Of a stretch of 64,000 bases of DNA, positions 43,761-52,076 are shown piece by piece. The notes beneath the pieces were generated by a model. It was not told the DNA's origin. It ran no database searches and saw nothing but the letters and a program-made list of their open reading frames with translations. The stretch is from Iningainema tapete BLCC-T55 (lineage in GTDB: Bacteria > Cyanobacteriota > Cyanobacteriia > Cyanobacteriales > Nostocaceae). The stretch lies in NCBI RefSeq assembly GCF_014698965.1, contig NZ_JACXAE010000076.1, positions 1 through 64,000 on the forward strand. Direction: 5' to 3'. Positions within the stretch are counted from its first letter, which is position 1, and each line of letters opens with the position of its first letter. Both the position numbers and the translations under genes were made by a program.

Positions 43761-45416
43761 TCACTGTGAACTTTTATTCACAAACTGCTTCACCACTGTC
43801 ATCGCATCCTGGGGAATTTCTCTGACTAAATGAATGGGAAAAGCCTGAGTTGAAGCAGATTGAGCATACTCAGGCGTGAGAAAAATTGCATATTTATCTG
43901 CCTCAGTTGTCATTTGCGCAGCAAAAGCCAAAGTGATAGCTTTGATGTATTTGCGAATATCAACAGCTTGTTCGCCAAACACTTCATCCCCAGCAAAGGC
44001 TGTACTTGGTTTTGTCGCCTCATCTTGAGTGGTGCTAGGGTCTTTTACACTAGCATGAGTTGCCCCAACTATACCAACCAGCCATTTGTCCCTGGGAATT
44101 TTGTTAAAACCAATAATTTGTTCTGTCAAAGCTGGAGTAGATTTGTCGGCGGATGATGCTAGCATCAGCAGCGGAACTTGTACTTTCTCTAAACCAGTCT
44201 CGCCAAACATCAGGGAACTGACGGGGTTAAGAGCGATCGCTCGTTTTACTCTTGTATCTCGTAGTTGATAACTATTTTTTGGCAACGCTTGCGCAGCACA
44301 TTGTAAACCTTCAGCATAGTTAACACTTGCTAAGTTTTTCTGACAGCGTTTTTTCAAGTAATCTATTTGTAATTCAGCCCCAGCAATGGATAGTGTTGTT
44401 CCACCCCCAAGGGAATGACCTACTAGAATAGTTTGATCAACTTTTAGTTTACCACTCAACGGATTATTTGCTGTTTTATTTAGCTTTTCTAGTTGATCCA
44501 AAACAAAACTAATATCTCTAGGACGTTCTAAAAACTCCTGTGGTTTGATAATTCTTACCTTGCCCTGAGTTGCCAAGTTATCATAAGCTTTGTTACTACC
44601 AGGATGTTCTAAAGCTGCTACTACATAACCATGAGACGCTAAATGCTCGGCAAGGTAGCGCATATCTGTACGTAGAGAAGAAAACCCGTGACTAAAAACA
44701 ATGAGAGGTTTAGTATTATTTGCATCTTTTGACCAGTATATATCAACGGGAATTTGGCGTTGGCGTTTTGTATCTTTCCAGTTAAAGTTAAGAACTTGTA
44801 CTTGGGCGCTTCCTGTTTGGCTAGGATCAAATGGTGGATTTATTTGAGTTAGTTTTCGCTCAAGCTGAGGAGCAATAGCTGTGATAAACTGCTGAGTTTG
44901 CTTAAATGAGGTGTTGAGATTACCAGCTACTTTGAATGCTTGCTCAACATCTATAATGATCCGCTCGCTTGGATAAGCTTTGATAAAGCTGGCGATCGAC
45001 AAGCCACCAGGTGCAGTAGAACCTCTGATGATTCCACTTCTGAGCGCCTGCATTCCGGCATTATCTTCTCGCGCTATCACTGTAGATAGATCCTGAAGTA
45101 TCGTGCTTCCAACTTTGGAGTTAAGTAATTTATCAATATATAAAAGATTGACTGGAAATTTTGTCCGTAGTGCTGTTAATACTTGGCTACGTTGTGCATG
45201 CGACAATCGTTTAGAGTAAGATTCGTAACCTTCAGGAGCTTTTCCAGTTTCTGCGATTTTTTCTAATTCAGTTACTGTGATAGACTCTTCTAATGGACCA
45301 ATACGTAACACAGCGGTTTCTGCTGCTTGTGCGGAATTATTTGTGTTGCTTTGTGTAATAGCAAGTGCGCAAAGTAAACCCACACCCATTTTGATACTGT
45401 TAGAAATTTTGCTCAC
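43761..45416 (-). CDS. Exported alpha/beta hydrolase with DUF1400 N-terminal domain
   Basis: A 551-residue protein with a signal peptide ending near AQAAE. Residues 40-160 form the DUF1400 helical domain (ITVTELEKIAETGKAPEGYE), common in cyanobacteria. The hydrolase part has IVFSHGFSSLRTDMRYLAEH (oxyanion region) and the nucleophile elbow VGHSLGGGT, as in platelet-activating factor acetylhydrolase-like esterases. THASVKDPS near the end gives a candidate catalytic His. It is probably a periplasmic lipase or esterase. Length is standard. Confidence 0.85.
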   Translation of the reverse strand: MSKISNSIKMGVGLLCALAITQSNTNNSAQAAETAVLRIGPLEESITVTELEKIAETGKAPEGYESYSKRLSHAQRSQVLTALRTKFPVNLLYIDKLLNSKVGSTILQDLSTVIAREDNAGMQALRSGIIRGSTAPGGLSIASFIKAYPSERIIIDVEQAFKVAGNLNTSFKQTQQFITAIAPQLERKLTQINPPFDPSQTGSAQVQVLNFNWKDTKRQRQIPVDIYWSKDANNTKPLIVFSHGFSSLRTDMRYLAEHLASHGYVVAALEHPGSNKAYDNLATQGKVRIIKPQEFLERPRDISFVLDQLEKLNKTANNPLSGKLKVDQTILVGHSLGGGTTLSIAGAELQIDYLKKRCQKNLASVNYAEGLQCAAQALPKNSYQLRDTRVKRAIALNPVSSLMFGETGLEKVQVPLLMLASSADKSTPALTEQIIGFNKIPRDKWLVGIVGATHASVKDPSTTQDEATKPSTAFAGDEVFGEQAVDIRKYIKAITLAFAAQMTTEADKYAIFLTPEYAQSASTQAFPIHLVREIPQDAMTVVKQFVNKSSQ

Positions 45417-45564
45417 GCTCGCACCCTGTTTGAATGACTTCTTGATGATATAGTGGATTGTGAGGATGACTTATGCACTTTAAGGCAGAAGTCAGGAGGA
45501 GCCAGTGCTGCTCTCTACCCCACAAGAATTATCCCCTAATTCAGCAATGCCGACAGGTTGCAAT

Positions 45565-46818
45565 TTAAGTGTGTGATAACTTCTCTTCAATGATATCAAC
45601 AGCCAGTTTGACTCCATTAGCTTTGCTGATTGTTGCTTGTAGGCGACGGGCGTTTTGACGATAGGAGTCGTTGGTTAACACTTGATGTACGAGAGTTTTT
45701 AAGCGATCGCGATTAAAGTTTTTTACGGTAATATACTCACCAGCGCCCACCCAAGCTAATCGTGCAGAAATACCTGGTTGATCGTCACCTGGTGGAATTG
45801 CTACCATTGGTACTCCGGCACTAAGTGATTCTAGCACTGAATTTAAACCTGCATGGGTGATACAAAGGCTGGCGCGTTTGAGGAGTTCTAGTTGTGGGGC
45901 GTAGTTGACGACTATTGGTGAACCTGGTAATTCTCCCAACGCTTCAGCAATTGAAGCACCACCTAAAGATATCAGGAGTTGTACATCTTCGCGATCGCAA
46001 GCGGCGGCTATCCCTTGAAAGACTTCGACAAAACGATTTTTTAGCGTTCCTAATGAAGCATAAATTAGGGGTTTTTCGCTCAATTGTTCATAGGGAAAAT
46101 CTACCTGCTTACGTGCTGTTGGGTTAACAAATGGTCCTGTATAATAAAAGTGTTCTGGTACGATGCGCGGAAAGTCAAATTCAGTCGGTAGTTGGCTAAT
46201 TTGTGCTATTGTTGACCAAACATCTGTCAGCTGAGAATACAGAGGTAAATTCCACTGTTTGCGGTAAGTTTGAACGATTTTGAAACCTGGTAAAAATAAT
46301 AGGTTGATCAGCGAGTATGTAATTTGATTACGCCACTTCGCCCACCACACAGGTTGATAGCTCCAGGTTGTGAAAAAAGGTGGTATATTTGGTTCGGGAT
46401 TCATCGGTAGGGCAATACAGATGGTGATGAAAGGAATGCCCAGATAATCGGCGATCGTACCTCCTTCTGGAGAAACTTGATCCACTAGTAATGCTTCAAT
46501 GCCTGCATCTCTGATTACATCAGGAGCATTTTGTAACCTAATTTTTGCTAAATCTGTAAAGTAATTTATAGTGAATTTGAGCGCAGCAAAACCACTTAAC
46601 TCACCATCAATTTTCTGTAGTTCTCGTGTTTTTCCTAAAGGAAATTCTTCCGGCGCTATGACTCGGAATTCTACTCCAGCAGCTTGTGCAGAAGCTTCAG
46701 CATCAAGAAAATTAATCAGTGTTACTCGATGTCCGCGCTCTTGAAGTTCCCTTGCCAAAGCAATCATCGGATTGAGATGACCAGAAACTCCTGGACAAAT
46801 TATACCAAAGTGGGTCAT
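45565..46818 (-). CDS. UDP-glycosyltransferase-like (GT1/MGT) protein
   Basis: I chose the ATG at 46818 because the product then starts MTHFGIICPGVSGHLNPMIA, the normal first strand and loop of macrolide- and zeaxanthin-type glycosyltransferases; a non-ATG codon four residues earlier is possible. The C-terminal half has VVNYAPQLELLKRASLCITH and AGLNSVLESLSAGVPMVAIP, the donor-binding signature. At 417 residues it is standard for the family. It transfers a sugar to a lipophilic acceptor such as a carotenoid or natural product; the acceptor is unknown. The gene is monocistronic. Confidence 0.85.
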   Translation of the reverse strand: MTHFGIICPGVSGHLNPMIALARELQERGHRVTLINFLDAEASAQAAGVEFRVIAPEEFPLGKTRELQKIDGELSGFAALKFTINYFTDLAKIRLQNAPDVIRDAGIEALLVDQVSPEGGTIADYLGIPFITICIALPMNPEPNIPPFFTTWSYQPVWWAKWRNQITYSLINLLFLPGFKIVQTYRKQWNLPLYSQLTDVWSTIAQISQLPTEFDFPRIVPEHFYYTGPFVNPTARKQVDFPYEQLSEKPLIYASLGTLKNRFVEVFQGIAAACDREDVQLLISLGGASIAEALGELPGSPIVVNYAPQLELLKRASLCITHAGLNSVLESLSAGVPMVAIPPGDDQPGISARLAWVGAGEYITVKNFNRDRLKTLVHQVLTNDSYRQNARRLQATISKANGVKLAVDIIEEKLSHT

Positions 46819-46898
46819 CTGACGCTCCAATTAATAATGATTATCCCATCACTTCTTTATTAATTCATAACTTTAAATTTGTAAATTAAACTTAAGAA

Positions 46899-47390
46899 TT
46901 ACGAATTTGTAATCTGAATTAAGGTATCAAAGTTATTAGGATCTACTTCATAAGCAGCACCAAAACCGATCACAAAGCGACCATTGTTTGGCGTAAGTTT
47001 AAAAATGCGAAAATCTGGTAAACTACGAAACATTTGAATCAGCTCGCCAAATCGTGCTTCAAAATTATCAACTATTTGGTTCCATAATTCCGTATCACGT
47101 TCAACCAAACTTGCTGAACAATCAAATGTCAGGCGACGACGAGCAAAGATTTGCTTAGTTTGAGATTCATCGTCAATAAACAGTACACTTACTCTCGGAA
47201 CTGCATAGAGATTTTGAGTGTGGGGAGAAAGACCACTAACATATATATAGATATTTTTGCTCTCATCAATGACGAAAGGAGCATAACTAGCATTGGGAAG
47301 GCCATCTGCACTTACCGTGCTGAGCATAACACTTTGGAACTGGTCGGTAAAGCCTTGATAGGCGGCAAGGGCGTTTTCAAATTGTGACAT
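46899..47390 (-). CDS. Pyridoxamine-phosphate-oxidase-fold protein, HugZ-like
   Basis: A 163-residue split-barrel protein: FQSVMLSTVSADGLPNASYA, then IYVSGLSPHTQNLYAVPRVS and a C-terminal GRFVIGFGAAYEVD. This pattern is typical of the HugZ family, which binds or degrades heme, and of related flavin-binding proteins. It lies 9 bp upstream of the AAA ATPase end in minus-strand order and may be unrelated to it. The His for heme coordination (SPHTQN) is present. Confidence 0.75.
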   Translation of the reverse strand: MSQFENALAAYQGFTDQFQSVMLSTVSADGLPNASYAPFVIDESKNIYIYVSGLSPHTQNLYAVPRVSVLFIDDESQTKQIFARRRLTFDCSASLVERDTELWNQIVDNFEARFGELIQMFRSLPDFRIFKLTPNNGRFVIGFGAAYEVDPNNFDTLIQITNS

Positions 47391-47399
47391 GAGTCTATA

Positions 47400-49013
47400 T
47401 TACTTATTTTGTGCTAAAATCAAACTTTCCAAAAAACCTACTTCCAAAGCAGATGCAGGTTTACTGCCCCCATCTTCTAATAACCTCAGATACTTTTGCA
47501 ACAGGCTTTGCATTTTAGGAGTACGGTACTGGGGGGCAATTTGAGCTAAAGCTTCCTGCCAATGAGCTTCTGTGGGTAAGTAACCAATTCCAGATCGATA
47601 AATTGCTTCTTTAACTAGCTTATCTAACTCTGCTCCAGAAAAGCCATTTGTATACTCTATCAAGAATGCTAATGTAGGTTCGGGAATGGGAGGAAGTTTG
47701 TAGGCTTGGGCGCGTTTGTGCAGAATTTCGCAACGCTCGTGTAAATTAGGTGGCATGATAATGAAAGTTTCATCAAATCTACCTGCACGGAAAAGCTCTG
47801 GAGGAAGTGCGGTTCTATCATTAGAAGTGGCAATAAAAAAGATCGGATATTGATGATCGTTGAGCCAAGATAAAAAAGTGCCAAACTGTCGCGTACTTAC
47901 TCCAGAGCTATCTCCTCCTACCCCAGCAAAGGCTTTTTCAATTTCATCCATAAATAGAATATTAGGGGCTGAAGCTTCAATTGCACGTAAGGCTTGAAAT
48001 GTGTTGCTTTCTGATTCGCCTACCCATTTGGATTGCAATCGTGATATTTCAAAGTTGATTTGTGGTACGCGCCATTCTTGCGCTATGGCTCTGGCAATAA
48101 ATGTTTTGCCACATCCAGGAAAACCTTCGAGTAAAATGGCACGGGGGCGCATTTCTGGGTTGGTGTCTTGCTCAAACCACTGCTGGCGACTTTCAATCCA
48201 CGTTTTTACGTTTTCTAATCCGCCAACTTCTGTTAATCCTTGCCCTTGGGGGACGAAGTATTCTAAAACTCCTGTTTTGCGAATTTCTTGCTTTTTTACT
48301 TCTAGTAGTAATTGTCCCGCTTCTTGTGGTTTTGACCACAGGTTTCTGGCGGTGATTAATCTGGCTGTTTGCAATGCTGCTTGTAAGGGCATTCCCTGGG
48401 CTTGTTCGGATAATTTTCTGGCTTGATTTGCGCTTAGTTCTGTTTTTTCGCTGACTATGCTAAAGACATCTTGATATAGTTCTTCTCCAATGGGTAGGGG
48501 TAAGTCTTGAATGTGAACGCTGTTGCGCAGGATTTCGGGTATTGTCCAATCTGCGCCGATGACTATTAATGTTAGCCTGGGTCGGGGTCGTTTTTCTTCG
48601 ATCGCGATCGCTAGTTCTTTGAGTTTGCGAGCTGTAAAATGGCAGTTGGGTTCGATTAATGTTGACCAATCTGGCAAGATGTAGGTGTATTGTTGTTCTG
48701 GGTTTTTGCCTGCGTGATTTTGTAATCGAGATTGGAGAAAGTTGAGGGCTGTGAGTAGGGGTTCGGTGTTGGGTTCTGGTGCTGAGCCTGTGCTTTGCCA
48801 GATGTCTTCTCCTGTTAGTCTTTGGAATCCGTCGATGCTACTCCATCTGGCTATTTCGCCGTTTTTGATGTTGGTTGTGGTTAGGGTTTGATGGGCGGCG
48901 ATGGCACAGTTGATTGCTCGGCTTTCTTCGGATGAGCGGAGGAAGATGAGGGGGTATTTTGATTTTAGCAGGTCTTGTAGTTGGTTTTGGCATTTTTGTA
49001 GTGGTAGTTCCAT
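47400..49013 (-). CDS. AAA+ ATPase, Ycf46-like
   Basis: A 537-residue protein. An N-terminal domain of about 230 residues (KYPLIFLRSSEESRAINCAI) precedes an AAA+ module: Walker A GFPGCGKT at about 295, Walker B NILFMDEIEKAF, sensor/Arg motifs IATSNDRTALPPELFRAGRF and the lid with YTNGFSGAELDKLVKEAIYR. This layout is that of Ycf46, a cyanobacterial and plastid ATPase linked in the literature to carbon-uptake control. It is the last gene of the same-strand set that includes the GTPase operon, after a compound hairpin. Confidence 0.85.
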   Translation of the reverse strand: MELPLQKCQNQLQDLLKSKYPLIFLRSSEESRAINCAIAAHQTLTTTNIKNGEIARWSSIDGFQRLTGEDIWQSTGSAPEPNTEPLLTALNFLQSRLQNHAGKNPEQQYTYILPDWSTLIEPNCHFTARKLKELAIAIEEKRPRPRLTLIVIGADWTIPEILRNSVHIQDLPLPIGEELYQDVFSIVSEKTELSANQARKLSEQAQGMPLQAALQTARLITARNLWSKPQEAGQLLLEVKKQEIRKTGVLEYFVPQGQGLTEVGGLENVKTWIESRQQWFEQDTNPEMRPRAILLEGFPGCGKTFIARAIAQEWRVPQINFEISRLQSKWVGESESNTFQALRAIEASAPNILFMDEIEKAFAGVGGDSSGVSTRQFGTFLSWLNDHQYPIFFIATSNDRTALPPELFRAGRFDETFIIMPPNLHERCEILHKRAQAYKLPPIPEPTLAFLIEYTNGFSGAELDKLVKEAIYRSGIGYLPTEAHWQEALAQIAPQYRTPKMQSLLQKYLRLLEDGGSKPASALEVGFLESLILAQNK

Positions 49014-49061
49014 ATTCTAAAGCACCTGTTACACGAATTATCTTTATCGCTGCCACAAATT

Positions 49062-49128
49062 AGAACCCCCCAGCCCCCTTACCAAGGGGGGTTTAATGCC
49101 CCCCTTACAAGGGGGGTTGGGGGGTTCT
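49062..49128. repeat. Compound hairpin of C/G runs between AAA gene and GTPase operon
   Basis: AGAACCCCCCA (49062-49072) and TGGGGGGTTCT (49118-49128) are the outer arms. Inside are two smaller inverted repeats, CCCCCTT/AAGGGGG and CCCCCCTT/AAGGGGGG. The whole could fold as a three-way junction in RNA. It separates the operon from the AAA ATPase gene and could lower read-through. Confidence 0.85.
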
Positions 49129-49134
49129 ACGGTA

Positions 49135-49509
49135 TTAACCATCGAATTCAAATTTGTTATTTTTTGCCCGCTTTTCGGTTGTGGGTTCTGGGGTTGGTTT
49201 GAGGGGGGGTTTTGGTTGTGGGGTGGTTGGGGGTACTGGAGGTTCTGTGGGTAGGTTGATGGGAATGGTTGTGCGGCGTAGGTTTTGTTTGATGTCTGAT
49301 GTCCATTGTTGTATGATTTGTTTTAGTTGGGTTTGAGTTATTTGGCGGGCTGTTTTTGTTTGTAGGGTTGTGTGTAGATTGGTTTTGTTTTCTTGTATTT
49401 CAAAGTAGTCTTCGGGATAGGCTTCGTGGGTTTCTGTAAGGTTGATTGTATGGGATATTTGTTTGTTGCCGGCGTTGGGGATTTTGATGATTAGGGTGTA
49501 TTGGGGCAT
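49135..49509 (-). CDS. Small protein with Pro-rich C-terminus, last gene of the GTPase operon
   Basis: A 124-residue protein. The first 50 residues are beta-rich and start with PQYTLIIKIPNAGNKQISHT; the middle is helical (ITQTQLKQIIQQWTSDIKQN); the end is a Pro/Thr-rich tail with LPTEPPVPPTTPQPKPPL. It begins 3 bp after the VWA gene. No catalytic residue is visible. Pro-rich tails often bind adaptor domains, so it may be an assembly or substrate protein of the complex. Confidence 0.7.
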   Translation of the reverse strand: MPQYTLIIKIPNAGNKQISHTINLTETHEAYPEDYFEIQENKTNLHTTLQTKTARQITQTQLKQIIQQWTSDIKQNLRRTTIPINLPTEPPVPPTTPQPKPPLKPTPEPTTEKRAKNNKFEFDG

Positions 49510-49512
49510 TTT

Positions 49513-50823
49513 TTAGTTTTGTAAGTTGTGTTCTGCTTGTTGTTTTAGGTGGTGGCTCCATTTGATGTAGGTGAGTGTTCCTATGCTGGCGAGGGTGGTT
49601 GTGAAGGCTAGTATGTTTATGCGTTGGAGGAGTGATATTTGCTGGTAGTGAAAGTTGGATATGCGTATGGTTTGTGGGTTAGAGGTTAGTTTGTTGATTT
49701 GACGGGCGGGGGAGTTTATTTGTATTTTTGTTTGATGGATTGTGGCTCTGTCGGCTCCTGGTTGTTTGTAGATTAATTGATATTCTCTTAGGGTTGTGAG
49801 AAAGTCTGTTAGGCTTTTGGCTATTTCGTTGGCGTTGGCTGAGAGTTTGTAGATTCCGCCTGTGGCTGTGGCTATGTTTTTGAGCAAGTTTTCGTCGATG
49901 ATAAATTCACGAATTTCTCGCTGGCTTAAGCGACAATATTTACTTACTGTGTCTGCTGTAAGTTGATCGTTGGGGGGTATTAATATGGTACATTGGGCGC
50001 GATCGCGTAGTTGACTTAAGGATTCTCCATACCCTAATGAGTGAACTGTTACGGGTGGTGATTGCTGTAAGAAGTTTGTGAGTTTTTGTATTTGCTCTTG
50101 TTTGGTTGAGTCATAGCCGTCAGAAAGTAGAATTATTGCTAGTCTGGGTTGTGTTTCTGGATTTACGTTACTGGTTATGTTGGCAAATTCATTTTTTAAG
50201 TAATTTGCGGCTGCTTGTAGTGGTAGATGTAAGTTAGTTGAAGCACAAACTGGGATATTTGCTAATTCTTTGAGTTGGGTTTTTAAGTTATCGTTGGTGA
50301 TATCATGAAAGGGGGATTTTTGGGCGATTGTTTGTTGAGTAACTTCATATAAGTGTGCGCATTGATTACCGCCTTTATATCCAAAAGGCACAAGAGCTAC
50401 TTTGACGGGAATTTTGTTATTCTTGGCTTGCTCAATAAATTGATCGATTGCCTGAATGGCTCCAGTAAGTTTTTTGGTTCCTCCTGAATCGTTGTGTTGC
50501 ATACTGCCGCTCATATCTAATAGAATAGCGACATATGCAGGGTCAGGTTGAGATTGTCTTTCTGGAGGTATTAAGTCGAATTTGATCGTTGAAGGTTTGA
50601 CAGGTTTGCCTTGACTATCTGTGGAAAGAATTTGCATGTCTTGGCGATTTAAGCCTTGGATAGGTATGTTATTATGATCGAAAACTCTGAATCTTAAGGT
50701 GACGCGATCACTTTCGGTACTAGAACGAGATATATCTATAGTGTTAGCCATGACTGGGAATGGTAGCAAGCCAAGCAAGACAAACGCAATTAGCTTAAGC
50801 TTGTGGATCGAGAAATCTATCAT
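49513..50823 (-). CDS. Exported VWA-domain membrane protein
   Basis: The ATG at 50823 places a signal peptide or anchor first (IHKLKLIAFVLLGLLPFPVM); an ATG at 50862 would add 13 residues. The VWA domain has the metal-site motif ILLDMSGSM (DxSxS) and the later strands RLAIILLSDGYDS. A second part precedes a C-terminal membrane helix (INILAFTTTLASIGTLTYI) and a short basic tail. The protein is about 436 residues and faces the periplasm. It overlaps the FHA-like gene by 29 bp. VWA proteins usually bind proteins through the metal site. Confidence 0.85.
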   Translation of the reverse strand: MIDFSIHKLKLIAFVLLGLLPFPVMANTIDISRSSTESDRVTLRFRVFDHNNIPIQGLNRQDMQILSTDSQGKPVKPSTIKFDLIPPERQSQPDPAYVAILLDMSGSMQHNDSGGTKKLTGAIQAIDQFIEQAKNNKIPVKVALVPFGYKGGNQCAHLYEVTQQTIAQKSPFHDITNDNLKTQLKELANIPVCASTNLHLPLQAAANYLKNEFANITSNVNPETQPRLAIILLSDGYDSTKQEQIQKLTNFLQQSPPVTVHSLGYGESLSQLRDRAQCTILIPPNDQLTADTVSKYCRLSQREIREFIIDENLLKNIATATGGIYKLSANANEIAKSLTDFLTTLREYQLIYKQPGADRATIHQTKIQINSPARQINKLTSNPQTIRISNFHYQQISLLQRINILAFTTTLASIGTLTYIKWSHHLKQQAEHNLQN

Positions 50824-51826
50824 AGAAAACAAAACGGTAATATTTTTCGTCGTCATGGGCATGATAAAATGTGAGAATCTGGTTATGTGTTAACGAAATT
50901 GGTTTTGCTCTTTCAAATAAAAGCCGGGATTGAATTTTCACAGCAGCGTCGGTAAGGCAAGTGAGTGTGACGTGGCGATCGCGTATAGTTAAAGATGCAG
51001 CTTTTCTGGGAATATTAGGAATATGGATATCCGCTTCCAAAGAAGAACCAATAATTATCGATGTTGTTGTTGCAGGTAGTTGAATAGATAAACCCTCTTC
51101 AATAAATTCGTAGTCATCTCCAGTCACGAATTGGAGGTTGGGGTTGTTAAGATAGGGGCGGGGACGATTTTTATCTTCACTAGAAGGATCTACCGCTTCA
51201 AAACCCTCGCCTGCCCTAAGAGCCACTAGATAAGTAGGAGAAGTAGCAAAACTCAAACCATATCCTAAACAAAGTCCCAAAATCAAGAATCCCAGAGCAT
51301 CTTCATATCCTCCTAATTTTTGAAAGCCGCGCAGAATCTCTACTAAAACTGCAGCGATAAATCCGGCTCCCAATCCATACAAAGTTGCTCTTTGAATTCG
51401 TTTAGTAGCTTTTCTCGTTCCCCCTTCGATACTCCGCAGACGCCAACTAACTCCTTCGCCTAAACCTGTAAATAAACCAATTAGACTCCAGCAGACAATC
51501 CTAACGCTCCCAGCAGGTGCTCCAGTTTGGTAGAGTATTTTAGTTAAGACAGAGGCAACTAATCCTGCTATAATGCCAGTCCACAATGCTACCCAAAAGT
51601 AGCGTGGTAATACGCGCCTATTGGCTCTATGTCGAGTGGGGTTACTGAGAAAAATCTCTGTTACTACCATTGCTATGGCAAGGCAGGCGGCTTCGATGGG
51701 AAGTAAAATAAAGTCTGGATTGAGTGGAGTTTTGTTAGTTCCTAAATCGATTAATAAGATTTGGCTTAAGCTCCAACCAAGTAGAGCGGAGACAATCCCG
51801 GATATGGTGTAGAAATAAAATCTCAT
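50795..51826 (-). CDS. Polytopic membrane protein with C-terminal FHA-like domain
   Basis: The ATG at 51826 gives 343 residues. About six hydrophobic segments (for example FYFYTISGIVSALLGWSLSQ and ALGFLILGLCLGYGLSFA) precede a soluble C-terminal domain with IIIGSSLEADIHIPNIPRKA and AASLTIRDRHVTLTCL, which resembles an FHA domain: GS, then a beta strand and the RxH-like segment. FHA domains bind phosphothreonine peptides. Together with the kinase gene at 63 kb this allows a phospho-regulated role, but the link is speculative. The gene lies between the GAP1-like and VWA genes. Confidence 0.7.
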   Translation of the reverse strand: MRFYFYTISGIVSALLGWSLSQILLIDLGTNKTPLNPDFILLPIEAACLAIAMVVTEIFLSNPTRHRANRRVLPRYFWVALWTGIIAGLVASVLTKILYQTGAPAGSVRIVCWSLIGLFTGLGEGVSWRLRSIEGGTRKATKRIQRATLYGLGAGFIAAVLVEILRGFQKLGGYEDALGFLILGLCLGYGLSFATSPTYLVALRAGEGFEAVDPSSEDKNRPRPYLNNPNLQFVTGDDYEFIEEGLSIQLPATTTSIIIGSSLEADIHIPNIPRKAASLTIRDRHVTLTCLTDAAVKIQSRLLFERAKPISLTHNQILTFYHAHDDEKYYRFVFYDRFLDPQA

Positions 51827-52076
51827 GGTTGATTTGTTGTCTATGAGGTGGGTTGTTTTGAACCGCAGAGAACGCAGAGAACACAGAGGAAAGAAAGAGA
51901 AACAGAATTGTCGAGTGGGCAATACCTACCCTACGTGTATTTCTATATGATTTTGAGTTTTAGTCCGTTTTAACTGACTTTGCTATTAGCTCGGAAATTT
52001 ATTTCTGGGTGGGCGTGAATGTAATCAAATAACCATAATTGCCTTATTCATCTTAATTTTTACAAAATAGCGAATT

